From: Sphingobacteriales bacterium
GTDB lineage: Bacteria > Bacteroidota > Bacteroidia > Chitinophagales > UBA2359
DNA: 64,000 bases
Assembly (NCBI GenBank): GCA_016711295.1
Contig: JADJTE010000007.1
Coordinates: 248,001-312,000 of the forward strand
Reading direction: 5' to 3'
Part shown: piece after piece, positions 9,857-18,410 of the stretch
How the letters are laid out: the number at the start of each line of letters is the position of its first letter
Position numbering within the stretch: the first letter of the stretch is position 1
Made by a program: the position numbers and the translations under genes
The notes under the pieces: model-generated
Told to the model about the DNA's origin: nothing
What the model saw: the letters and a program-made list of their open reading frames with translations, nothing else
The model's database searches: none

Positions 9857-10382
9857 GGCTCTTTTAGGTTTGTTGTGGAATGATTACCTTTTAGTTGATT
9901 ATTAGATTTACACACATATAATGTTTTTATAGCTTCTTTTCTTATCGGTGAGTTCCGTTTCGTGACTATGGAAAAAGCGTTGAAAATTAGTTTCTTGGTG
10001 CTATAATCTAAAATAACGCCACATAGCCTTGTCTGTGTCTGTTGCCGATGCCAAGGGCATCAAACGTTCATAGGCTTGTGTGTTGTGTATTGTTCGACCT
10101 TTCGGGGTTATTTGTTGTTTCTATAAACATTATATCCCTTCGGGATAGGCAACATATTGGTATATGAGCATGAAATTGAGAGACAATGAATTTAACTTAT
10201 TTATATTTCAATTGATTGTTTGTAATTATTTTGGACATCTGTTATCCAATGGAGTGACAGAAGGGTGCAATAATCTGATAACAACAATTAGGAGAATGTC
10301 GTTTGGAATACCTAATTTCGAAAATCTTAAATTAAGAGTTTTGACATACCAAACGTAGCTCCACAACAAACCTGAAAGAACC
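9857..10382 (+). mobile_element. ISL3-type element remnant, 526 bp
   Basis: It is bounded by imperfect inverted repeats containing AGGTTTGTTGTGG (left from 9857, right ending at 10382). It is far shorter than a full ISL3 element (about 1.4 kb) and keeps only the last part of a transposase gene. The middle (about 10030-10140) holds short hairpins such as TCCCTTCGGGA and no gene. It inserted into the ISAs1-like copy 3 with an 8-bp duplication. Its right end was probably exchanged with a second copy during the inversion described in the findings. Confidence 0.8.
10164..10358 (+). pseudogene. ISL3-family transposase C-terminal fragment
   Basis: The 64-residue frame contains LLSNGVTEGCNNLITTIRRM and FGIPNFENLKLRVLTYQT. 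These match the SNG-xx-EG-xNN and FG-xxNFxNxRLRI signature at the C-terminus of ISL3 (IS204/IS1001/IS1165) transposases. No catalytic core precedes it, so it cannot be active. A second piece of the same region lies at 21752-21915. Confidence 0.75.
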
Positions 10383-10605
10383 GATTTTTTTTGTTCATGT
10401 TATTAAATTTTATATTAAATTAAGTGATTGTATTCCCGTGCGGTATGAAGTTTGGCAAGGCTTGTGACAAGGCTCCGCTAATAAGCCGAAACAGCGCGGG
10501 TCTTGTTCTTGTAAGAGGTCATTTCCTTGCACTTCCCCCCCGCCCATAGTAGTGCCGCAAAAGTACATTAATTAGGCTAAAATAGCGGCATATAATTGCC
10601 AAAAT
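10383..10605. other. intergenic stretch, no gene seen
   Basis: This sequence lies between the ISL3 remnant and the MITE at 10606. It includes a C-rich run (CCCCCCCG) near 10536 and no recognisable gene or structured RNA. Reading the minus strand from 10605 downstream shows the original 3' end of the GSCFA gene (codons for NYMPLF and TAG) before a MITE inserted. Confidence 0.5.
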
Positions 10606-10720
10606 GTAACTATTTAGGGTATAGGTTTTTTTGGGTATGGGGTAATGAGCAATATTTATCTAATAATGCCTGACACCGCTGCCTATTCGATTAGTTCTCC
10701 CTACAAGGCTAAATAGTTAC
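10606..10720 (+). repeat. MITE-like element, copy 2, with 8-bp target duplication
   Basis: This 115-bp element has GTAACTATTTAG / CTAAATAGTTAC ends and is flanked by the perfect direct repeat GCCAAAAT (10598-10605 and 10721-10728). The duplication proves mobility. It sits in the 3' end of the GSCFA gene and supplies that gene's last codons (VTI) and its TAG stop from its own terminal repeat. Confidence 0.9.
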
Positions 10721-11716
10721 GCCAAAATACTGTAATTCATCTTTCCATGATAAAAAAGGCAATTGTTGCTGCAACTGCAAGGTAGCGGCGTAGCTATCTG
10801 CCAACAGACGGCGGTGCGCTGCCGACTGAGGGTTGAAGGGCACATGGCGGTAGGCATTTTGCACCTTTTCTACTTGTCGCATCAATTGTTGCGTAGGTCT
10901 ATCGAAACAAACAGCAGATAAACGCCGCCAAACATAGTTGGTAGCGGCATAATTGGGATGCACCATATCATCGGCATAAAACCGATAATCGCGTAGGTCA
11001 TCTACTACTAATTCGTAGGCAGGAAAATAGCGCGTCTGCTCGTTCTGCGCTGCTATGTCGTGGGCAGCGAGCAATAGCGTGGCTTTGCTGCGGTTGTTAT
11101 CGACAAAACCTTCGCGTAGGTGGCGCACAGGGCTTACTGTAAGCACAATGTCTATTGACGGATTTAATCGCCGCAAAAGCCCTATCGTTTGGGCTAAGGC
11201 ATCGGTTGTTTCGGACAATGACAAGAGCCGCCGCCTGAACCATTCGGCGGGAGCGCGGTGGCAATTGGCTACGGCTTGGGCTTGTTCCTTGTCGGGGCTA
11301 TGCGGCGGCAGGAGTTCATAAACCCAGGCACTACCCAGCGTGAGAAAACACCACCGCGCCGAAGTCAAAAAATGATGTGCTGCTTCAATATGCGTATTGA
11401 TGCGGTGCAGCACCACGTCGCAGTCGGGCGACGAATAGGCTGTATGGTGATGCCAGCTATGCCAAGCCTCATCAATATACATCAGGTCGGACGGCGTGTA
11501 GCGGCGACAGGCGGCATAGTCAGCTACTGCCCGCGTTATGCTTAAAGGGTTGAACAAGATACCGTGCGGGTTTTGCAAAACATTAAACTTGTATGCCGCT
11601 AATTTGTGGTACATGTTTTCGGTAAAACAAGACCCCAGTAGCACAATAGGGTCGGGATAGGCGATAGTGGTTTGCCAAGCCGAGAGCGGAAGTTCGAGGC
11701 GGAAAGGGTTGGGCAT
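10709..11716 (-). CDS. GSCFA family protein, C-terminus altered by a MITE
   Basis: The 335-residue protein carries the family-naming motif LGSCFTENM (about residue 30) and the conserved NPHGILFNP, LGSAWVYE, TVSPVRH and DDMVHPNYAATNYVW blocks. GSCFA proteins look like SGNH/GDSL hydrolases, with the Ser in GS-x-F and Asp/His in the DDMVHP block; the substrate is unknown. I start at ATG 11716 (MPNPFRLELPL). A MITE insertion replaced the original ending YFGNYMPLF with YFGVTI. The gene is divergent from bamD. Confidence 0.9.
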   Translation of the reverse strand: MPNPFRLELPLSAWQTTIAYPDPIVLLGSCFTENMYHKLAAYKFNVLQNPHGILFNPLSITRAVADYAACRRYTPSDLMYIDEAWHSWHHHTAYSSPDCDVVLHRINTHIEAAHHFLTSARWCFLTLGSAWVYELLPPHSPDKEQAQAVANCHRAPAEWFRRRLLSLSETTDALAQTIGLLRRLNPSIDIVLTVSPVRHLREGFVDNNRSKATLLLAAHDIAAQNEQTRYFPAYELVVDDLRDYRFYADDMVHPNYAATNYVWRRLSAVCFDRPTQQLMRQVEKVQNAYRHVPFNPQSAAHRRLLADSYAATLQLQQQLPFLSWKDELQYFGVTI

Positions 11717-11855
11717 GGTACGTGTAAAACATGAATGTGGGCAAATAACAGCCGACAAACGCTATGTATGAGAACAAAGGTAGTATTTTATGGGCATATT
11801 GTTTTTAGTCCCAACAAGTCTGCTCGCCATAGAAGCTAAAAAAAATATCGCGCTA

Positions 11856-11886
11856 TTGTGCATATACCCAAAAAGCCGTAACTTTG
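11856..11886 (+). promoter_or_regulatory. bamD promoter (TTG-N20-TAACTTTG)
   Basis: A TTG at 11856-11858 is followed after 20 bp by TAACTTTG at 11879-11886, close to the Bacteroidota consensus TTG-N19-TAnnTTTG. The bamD ATG follows 48 bp later. Confidence 0.6.
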
Positions 11887-11934
11887 CAGTTTTGTATTTC
11901 TTTCGATACCCACCCATCGCCTAAAATAGCCGCA

Positions 11935-12747
11935 ATGCTGCGAAAAATCCTACTCTGTTGGGGCATATTGTGCCTGACTGCCGCCTGCAACCCCTATCAA
12001 CAACTGCTCAAAAGCACCGATTATGACCTAAAATTTGCCAAAGCCAAACAATATTACAACGAAGGAGATTTTGAAAAAACACTACCCATATTTGAGGAGC
12101 TAATGACGATTTGGCGCGGCAATAAAAATGTTGAAGATATATATTACCATTATGCATATAGCCATTATTGCTTAGGCGATTACGTGGCGGCGGCGCACCA
12201 CTTCGAGTCGTTTGCCAACAATTATCCGCGCCACCCCAACGCCGAAGATGCCCGCTTTATGACCGCCGTCTGCTATTATGATATGTCGCCTCCTATATCA
12301 CTGGACCAAACCGACACAGAAAAAGCATTAGAAGCCCTGCAAATATTTGCCAATACCTATCCCGATAGCGACAAATTGCCCAAATGCGATTCGTTGAGCA
12401 ATCTACTGCGCCTCAAACTCGCCAATAAAGCCTATAACGCCGCTTATTTATATTACAAAATACGAAGTTACAAAGCCGCCGCTACTGCTTTCAAAGCCCT
12501 ACTGCGCGAACACGCCGACACACCCAAACGCGAAGAGGCGATGTTTTATATCGTCAAATCGTATTACCTGCTGGCACAAAATAGCATCAGCGACAAACAG
12601 CGCGAACGCTACGACTTAGCCGTACAAAACTATATCGAATTTATCGACAAATATCCCGATAGTCAATTTAGGCGCGAAGCCGAGAGCATCTATACCAATG
12701 CTACTGCTTTCCTCAACCTGCCACCCGCCAATAAAACAGAAAAATAG
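11935..12747 (+). CDS. bamD: outer membrane assembly lipoprotein BamD
   Basis: BamD is an essential TPR lipoprotein of the BAM complex, which folds beta-barrel proteins into the outer membrane. The 270-residue product starts at ATG 11935 with a lipoprotein signal (ILLCWGILCLTAAC, Cys about residue 18). TPR-like repeats follow, for example YYNEGDFEKTLPIFEEL, YHYAYSHYCLGDYVAAAHHF and YKIRSYKAAATAFKALL. PDSQFRREAE near the end is also typical. The frame is intact. In related genomes an Rpb6-type omega gene follows directly; here a TIR-domain gene lies between them. Confidence 0.92.
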   Translation: MLRKILLCWGILCLTAACNPYQQLLKSTDYDLKFAKAKQYYNEGDFEKTLPIFEELMTIWRGNKNVEDIYYHYAYSHYCLGDYVAAAHHFESFANNYPRHPNAEDARFMTAVCYYDMSPPISLDQTDTEKALEALQIFANTYPDSDKLPKCDSLSNLLRLKLANKAYNAAYLYYKIRSYKAAATAFKALLREHADTPKREEAMFYIVKSYYLLAQNSISDKQRERYDLAVQNYIEFIDKYPDSQFRREAESIYTNATAFLNLPPANKTEK

Positions 12748-12862
12748 CTTTGAATTGCTATATATTGCCAGCAAAACGGCATAGAATTGGCACCTTTTCG
12801 AGTTGTTGCGCTACATACAAATTTTTCTGCTTCTTGCAATCTCGCTTTTTAGACCACTATCC

Positions 12863-13915
12863 ATGCCTACAAAAATTAACCTATTTATTGCCTACGCCCC
12901 CGAAGACGAGGCATTGAAAGAGCAACTCGAAAAGCATTTAGCAGTACTCAAACGCCAGCAATTTATCGAAATTTGGCATAACCGCCGCATAGAAGTTGGT
13001 GCCGATTGGTCGCAAAAAATTAGCTCGTATTTAGATACGGCACAAATTATACTGCTATTGATAAGCCCCGACTTTTTAGCATCGGATTACCTCTACCAAA
13101 CAGAATTAAAAGCAGCCCTTAAAAAACATTATGGGCGAGAGGCTACGGTTTTGCCCATTTTATTGCGCCCTTGTCTCTGGCAAATACCCGAATTGGAAAT
13201 GCTAACTCCATTGCCACTCAACCAAAAAGCCGTGACAGATAGTACATGGAAAGACACCGACGAGGCTTTTCAGCAAATTGCGGAGGAGATAAAAAAGGAA
13301 GCAATGCAATATCTGCCCCTACAAAACACGAAGCCCGCCCAGCAAGCCAATCAAGAAATACAACCTGCGCCTACCAATAACAAAAAAATGCTCATGGCAG
13401 GACTTGCCATCTTGCTATTACTTGCGGTGCTATTCCTTGTTATCTTGAACCCATTTTCAGCTACCACCACCAGCAACAATAACAACAAGGAACCCAATCA
13501 AACCCGACAAGAGGCAAATACTGCCCCAACTGCAAAGACCAAGACAAAACTTACCTTAGACATTAGCGCGGCAGCCCCTATTACCCTTGCGCCAGGCGAT
13601 TTTCAATACGAAAGAGAATATTCCGAAGTCAAGGGAAATGTGCAAGACATAGGGGGCGGCAGCAATTTAATTACCCTCACCGTGGGGTTTAATTATAAAG
13701 GAATATTGAACGATTTGTTAGAGCATCATAACTTTCGCCTAATAGCACCCGAATTAAAGGGAGAAGTAGCACCCTCCAATTTTTTTAACGAATTGGTAGA
13801 CTCCAAAGAATATAAAGAACACGAAGTAAAATTTGAATTGAGCAACACTATCCGAAAATTTAGCGTTGTGATAGAAGGCAAAGACAACAAAAAATGGGAC
13901 TTTTCTATGCAGTAA
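12863..13915 (+). CDS. TIR-domain protein with one membrane segment and a novel C-terminal domain
   Basis: The 350-residue protein has an N-terminal TIR domain (about 4-145): NLFIAYAPEDE, the IWHNRRIEVG box, then IILLLISPDFLASDYLYQTE, where Glu81 sits at the position of the catalytic Glu of NAD-cleaving TIRs, and VLPILLRPCLW. A polar linker leads to one membrane segment (176-195, MLMAGLAILLLLAVLFLVIL). An N/T-rich spacer and a C-terminal domain of about 115 residues (TLDISAAAPITLAPGDF onward) follow, with no match I know. ATG 12863 is chosen; a TTG at 12803 would add 20 hydrophobic residues. Placement between bamD and the omega gene is unusual. A defence or signalling role is inferred only from the TIR fold. 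Confidence 0.82.
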   Translation: MPTKINLFIAYAPEDEALKEQLEKHLAVLKRQQFIEIWHNRRIEVGADWSQKISSYLDTAQIILLLISPDFLASDYLYQTELKAALKKHYGREATVLPILLRPCLWQIPELEMLTPLPLNQKAVTDSTWKDTDEAFQQIAEEIKKEAMQYLPLQNTKPAQQANQEIQPAPTNNKKMLMAGLAILLLLAVLFLVILNPFSATTTSNNNNKEPNQTRQEANTAPTAKTKTKLTLDISAAAPITLAPGDFQYEREYSEVKGNVQDIGGGSNLITLTVGFNYKGILNDLLEHHNFRLIAPELKGEVAPSNFFNELVDSKEYKEHEVKFELSNTIRKFSVVIEGKDNKKWDFSMQ

Positions 13916-14539
13916 GGAGAAAAATACATCGATTTTTTTTGTTTTTGGTGAAAAAGAAAAATTGAAACGAGAAATATGTTTTAATTATTTAGACTATTCG
14001 CCTTTTGTTTTGACTTCTGTTTGTAGGTCGCATTTATTCTTCGCCCTTATTTTGCTCGCGTTAAAAAATGCGGAATGAAAGGCGTGGTTGTTTCCTAAAT
14101 CCACAGCGACAACTCAAAATGTGCCTACGAAGTCCGGCAAGAACTTCGCCTTGGATTTAGGCACGCCTGTAATGGAGTATTTTAGCGAAGGCAAAATCAA
14201 GGCTTGACTTTTTTGCTTCTTTTTGTGTCAAGACAAAAAGAAGAAGAATAGGCACTACAAAGCAACAATAGATAAGTGAGTGCCAAAACCACTTAAATAC
14301 TTACAAAAATACTGCTAAAGGCGCAAAATCTACACACAGAACGCAATGTCTAAATAGTTGAAATATGTTTTATGTAATATGCTGTATTGGTAGATGTAAA
14401 TGTGCGCATTGAATTATTTGTGAATTATGAAATTTTTGATTTATTTTGCCCTCCTATTTACCTCGCTAAGGCAGCAAAACCTTATTTTTTTACTCCGTTC
14501 ATCAACCAACTATATAACCAAATCCTATCATTATCTATT
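13916..14539. other. intergenic stretch with hairpin, no gene seen
   Basis: This AT-rich stretch of about 620 bp lies between the TIR gene and the omega gene. It contains the hairpin listed at 14216 and, near 14350, a lone CTAAATAGTT resembling one end of the MITE family. No reading frame with recognisable content was found. Together with the TIR gene it looks like accessory DNA inserted between two conserved neighbours. Confidence 0.5.
14216..14243. terminator. hairpin CTTCTTTTTGT-GTCAAG-ACAAAAAGAAG
   Basis: A perfect 11-bp stem with a 6-base loop. It has no GC-rich core, so it may be a repeat-type palindrome instead of a terminator. It could end transcription from either the TIR gene or the opposite strand. 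Confidence 0.35.
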
Positions 14540-14902
14540 ATGGCACAACAAAAACCGGTAGCACCCAAAAAAAAGCGAAATTTTAACATATCGCCCTATA
14601 TCGAGCCACGCGATATTGCCAAAGTAACCGACAAAACAGGCAATATTTACGAGAGCATCAATGTGGTGTCGCGCCGTGCCAACCAAATTGCCGTCACGCT
14701 CAAAGAGGAGTTGTATAGCAAACTGAACGAGTTTGCCTCTACTACGGACAGTTTAGAAGAAGTACACGAAAATAAAGAGCAAATCGAGATTTCGCGCTAC
14801 TACGAACGCCTACCCCACGCCAGTTTGCTTTCTTTTGAAGAGTTTATGGCAGATAAATTGCAATACCGCTTGGACAAAACCGAACCCGATGCCTTGCGTT
14901 AG
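14540..14902 (+). CDS. rpoZ: RNA polymerase omega subunit, Rpb6 type
   Basis: The 120-residue product resembles the Bacteroidota omega/Rpb6-family protein that aids RNA polymerase assembly. The core is NIYESINVVSRRANQIAVTL followed by KEELYSKLNEFAS, and the N-terminus is basic (PVAPKKKRNFNISPYIEPRD). I start at ATG 14540 (MAQQKPV); the frame is open further upstream but with non-coding character. The C-terminal ISRYYERLPHASLLSFEEFM is also conserved in this group. Its usual neighbour bamD lies upstream, separated by the TIR gene. Confidence 0.85.
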   Translation: MAQQKPVAPKKKRNFNISPYIEPRDIAKVTDKTGNIYESINVVSRRANQIAVTLKEELYSKLNEFASTTDSLEEVHENKEQIEISRYYERLPHASLLSFEEFMADKLQYRLDKTEPDALR

Positions 14903-15018
14903 TCGCTTGGTGCGTGAAAATTAATTAGCCTATTGGCTGCTTCATTTTTTTAGCTTTGACATTGAAATAAACCCTTATTAAAACGCTTTGCGGTAGCCTA
15001 CGATTTTAATCGTGGGCT

Positions 15019-15853
15019 ATGCTTGTATCTGCTATTCTGTGTATTTCCTTGTTTGCCGCCATGTTGTTTTTTTGCAGCAGCCAAGATAAACCAATCAATT
15101 CTGACCATCAAACAATAATAAGTATGGACAACAAGCCAAAACACTTTGTCTTTGTTCCAGGCTCATTCCACGCATCGTGGTGCTGGTATAAAATGCAGCC
15201 GCTTTTAGCCAAAAACGGCAATACCTCAGTGCCAATAGACCTGCCTGCCCACGGGCAAGATGCCACCCCAATCAGCGAAGTAACACTCGATAGCTATGTC
15301 GACGCTGTTTGCCAAGTATTGGAGCAATGCGCCGAACCCGTTGTGCTTGTCGGACACAGCCGAGCGGGAATTATTATTTCGTCGGTAGCAGAGCGCGTGC
15401 CCGATAAAGTTGACCAATTGGTTTATCTCTGCGCATTCTTAATCCCAAACGGAGAGCCGATGGTAGCAACCGCTTTGACCGATTCGGCTTCGCTGATGGT
15501 ATCCAACTTGATATTTAATGAACAGGGAATCTTGGCATATTCCCAAAAAGGAAGTGTATAAAGAGGCGTTTTACAATGACTGCTCAGAGGAAGATGTCTT
15601 TTTGGGCAGTTCGCTATTGACCAAAGAACCAAACGCGCCTGTTGGGACACCCTTAGCCCTTTCGGACAACAACTATGGAAAGGTTAAAAAAGTGTATATC
15701 CATACCACCCTCGACAGGACAATTACCTACGAATTGCAAAAGAAAATGGTGCAACGAATACCCGTCGACAATACATTTGAATTAGAAGCGGGACATTCGC
15801 CATTTCTTTCGCAGCCCAAACAACTTGCAGACATCTTATTGAACTTGTACTAA
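15019..15853 (+). CDS. alpha/beta hydrolase, probable lipoprotein, one frameshift
   Basis: The protein has a signal ending in a possible lipobox (SLFAAMLFFC). The hydrolase core begins KHFVFVPGSFHASWCWYKM, has the nucleophile elbow VGHSRAGIIISSVAERVP, and the later AFYNDCSEEDV and FELEAGHSPFLSQP, where the His would be catalytic. This arrangement resembles the esterase group that includes salicylate and pyrethroid esterases. A frameshift near 15540 separates the two halves; both are well conserved, so an error in the sequence is likely. The true substrate is unknown. Confidence 0.8.
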
Positions 15854-16144
15854 AATTATTTGTTAATTTGCATCGTGGACAAATTAGGCAGTAAAATTAT
15901 CAGAGTTATGAATCGCCTTGGAATACCTAAAAATTTTGTCGAAATAGTCTTGAGATAAAACAGAAAAGCACCAATAACGAGCAAGGGCAATCGCTGCCCA
16001 AGCCATCTTTTTGGACGGAAAATCTGACCTAAAACCCCTAATAGCGGCGATAAACCATTATCGCCGCTATTTTTTTGCCCTCCTATCCGCGCATTAAACA
16101 ATCGACCTGCCGCGCAGTCCAAGCAAACAGTCAATATTTGTGCG
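15854..16144. other. intergenic stretch carrying a terminator
   Basis: Apart from the strong hairpin at 16041-16076 and the promoter of the next gene, I see no feature in these 290 bp. Confidence 0.5.
16041..16076 (+). terminator. intrinsic terminator after the hydrolase gene
   Basis: A 13-bp perfect stem (ATAGCGGCGATAA / TTATCGCCGCTAT) with a 4-base loop is followed by seven T. It is the strongest terminator in the window. Confidence 0.8.
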
Positions 16145-16173
16145 TTGGATTACGCAGAATTGCCGTATCTTTG
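16145..16173 (+). promoter_or_regulatory. promoter of the thioredoxin-like operon (TTG-N18-TATCTTTG)
   Basis: TTG at 16145-16147 and TATCTTTG at 16166-16173 fit the Bacteroidota promoter pattern. The gene starts 60 bp downstream. Confidence 0.55.
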
Positions 16174-16233
16174 CCCCTTGTTTTGATACTGACCAAAACT
16201 TATCCCTACTGCTAATAAATACGCCTTTAACAC

Positions 16234-17734
16234 ATGTTTCGCCTTCTCCTTATTGCATTTTTTGCCTTATTTTTTGCTCCTACATACAGCCTATCAGCCG
16301 CCACCACGCCACACCCACAAGCAAGCGGCGACCCCAAAGGCTATAATATCAAACTCAAAGTATTGGGCGGCATTGCCGATACTACCTGCCTCTTAGCTTA
16401 CCATTACGGGCATCAAATTTTTGTCCAAGACACCTTTCGCGTAGATAAAAAGGGCATTTGTACTTTCAAAGGCGATACGGCTCTGGTAGGCGGCATCTAC
16501 TTGGCAGTATTGCCAGGCAGCAAATATTTTGAATTTTTGGTCGACAATAACGAACAACACTTTTCGATGGAAGCCAACCCCGCCGATTTTGTCGGCACGC
16601 TCAAAGTGACCGATTCGCCCACCAACACACTATTCAACGACTACCAACGTTTTCTGAAAGAACGACAACCCATACTAAACACCTTAGTCAAGGAATTAGC
16701 ACAATTGGACAGCACCAAAGCCGACTCGACCGCCAAAAATAAGGTGCGCAACCAAATAAAGCCCTTAGAAGAGGAAATCAAACAGTATCGCCTCAACTTC
16801 GTGCAAAAACACCCCAACAACCTGCTGTCGGCTATATTCCGCACTATGCAAGAGCCCGAAGTGCCCGAATCTCCCAAAGGTGCAGACGGAAAACCCATAG
16901 ACCCCGACTTTAATTATAAATACTTCAAAGCCCATTTTTGGGATAAAGTAGACCTGACCGACGAGCGACTGGTGCGCACGCCACTGCTGTACGGAAAAAT
17001 CAATACGTATTTGGAAAAATTAACATACAAAATACCCGACTCCATTTTCATATCGGCAGACCTGATTATCGATAAAGCCAAACCCAACAAAGAGGTATTC
17101 AAGTATGCCCTTAGCTTTATTACGCATTACTACGAAACCGCCAAAATCATGGGCATGGACGCGGTATTTGTCCACTTAGCCGAACGCTACTACCTGCCAG
17201 GCGATGCTTATTGGATGGACCAAAAACGCATGGATAAAGTGCGCGAACGAGTTACAAAACTCAAACCCAACCTCATCGGCGCGGTAGCTCCCAATATTCG
17301 AGTGCTAAACGTAGCCAACAACCAACCCACTACGCTGCACCAAGGCGCAAAAGGCGATTATACCATACTGCTGTTTTGTGAGCCACAATTGCGGGCACTG
17401 CAAAAAAACAATGCCGCAGGTCATAGACCTCTACAACAAATATAAAGACAAAGGAGTGTCGATGTTTTCGGTAGAAACCGAAGTAGAACAAGAAAAAATT
17501 AACCAATACCTCAAAGAATCGCCCCAACCTTGGGAAGTATACTACGACCCAACTAATGCCAGCAGATTTCGCGACTTATACGACATATACAGCACGCCCG
17601 TCATGTATCTGCTCGATAAAGACAAGAAAATAAAAGTCAAACGAGTTGATGCAGAACAATTAGACAAAATATTGGATAACCTCATCAACGGCAGAGAAAT
17701 AGGCAAAATAGAACAAAAAGAGCATGACCACTAA
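16234..17734 (+). CDS. secreted thioredoxin-like protein (DUF4369/DUF5106-type), one frameshift
   Basis: The product (about 500 residues) has a signal peptide (LLLIAFFALFFAPTYSLSAA) and an N-terminal region like DUF4369 (IADTTCLLAYHYGHQIFVQD). A long helical middle resembling DUF5106 follows, then a C-terminal TlpA-type thioredoxin domain with redox motif CGHC (SHNCGHCKKTMPQVIDLY). A one-base insertion near 17382, just before the CGHC, splits the frame. Correcting it restores F-W-S-H-N-C-G-H-C. The protein probably acts as a periplasmic disulfide handler. Its end overlaps the next gene by 11 bp. Confidence 0.82.
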
Positions 17735-18410
17735 ACGCCCCAAAAGCAAAGCCACCCTTAAGCCCGAACCCAAACGCAGCCAAGAACAAGAAAACGGCGT
17801 ATTGGAATGGAAAGAAACCATACCCACCCCACAGCGCATAGCCCGCACCATCTGCGGATTTGCCAATGCGCGAGGCGGCAAACTGATTGCGGGCATCAGC
17901 GATAGCGGCGAAATTTGGGGCATCATCGACCCCGAAGCCGAAAAAAAACGCCTGTCGGAAGCCGCCCAAACTTACTGCGAACCACCCATAACACTCCACT
18001 TCGAGCTACAACGAGACGGCAATGCGCTATTGCTCATAACTCATATACCCGAAGGAAAACAAAAACCCTACAAAGCACTGCACCCCGACGGCAATTGGTA
18101 TGCCTATATCCGAGCAGGTGCGCAAACGATGCGTGCCTCGCGAATGGTCGAAAAATCGCTGCGCAACGAACCTATACCCAATCCCGATGATATAGACAGC
18201 TATGACACCGATAAATCTAATGACCTATTAGATAGCAAAGCCTTGGGGCTGCTCGAACACCTGCGCCAACACCAGCGCATCACGACCAAACAGTTTCAAA
18301 CACTCATGAACATCTCGCAACGCCGCGCAAGGCGCATATTGGTGCAACTTACACTGTCGGGAAATATAAGGCAACACGACCATAATAAAGAACCTTATTA
18401 TACTTTATGA
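17724..18410 (+). CDS. AlbA_2 (Schlafen-type) domain protein with C-terminal winged helix
   Basis: The 228-residue protein has an AlbA_2 domain: LEWKET, then ICGFANARGGKLIAGISDSG, EPPITLHFELQ and GNWYAYIRAGAQTMRAS, all typical. The C-terminal 65 residues (ALGLLEHLRQHQRITTKQFQ onward, with ISQRRARRILVQL) read as a winged helix. Such proteins are usually described as transcriptional regulators or nucleic-acid-binding proteins; the function here is unknown. It overlaps the upstream thioredoxin-like gene by 11 bp and the downstream peptidase by 4 bp (ATGA), so the three are very likely translated from one message. Confidence 0.85.
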   Translation: MTTKRPKSKATLKPEPKRSQEQENGVLEWKETIPTPQRIARTICGFANARGGKLIAGISDSGEIWGIIDPEAEKKRLSEAAQTYCEPPITLHFELQRDGNALLLITHIPEGKQKPYKALHPDGNWYAYIRAGAQTMRASRMVEKSLRNEPIPNPDDIDSYDTDKSNDLLDSKALGLLEHLRQHQRITTKQFQTLMNISQRRARRILVQLTLSGNIRQHDHNKEPYYTL

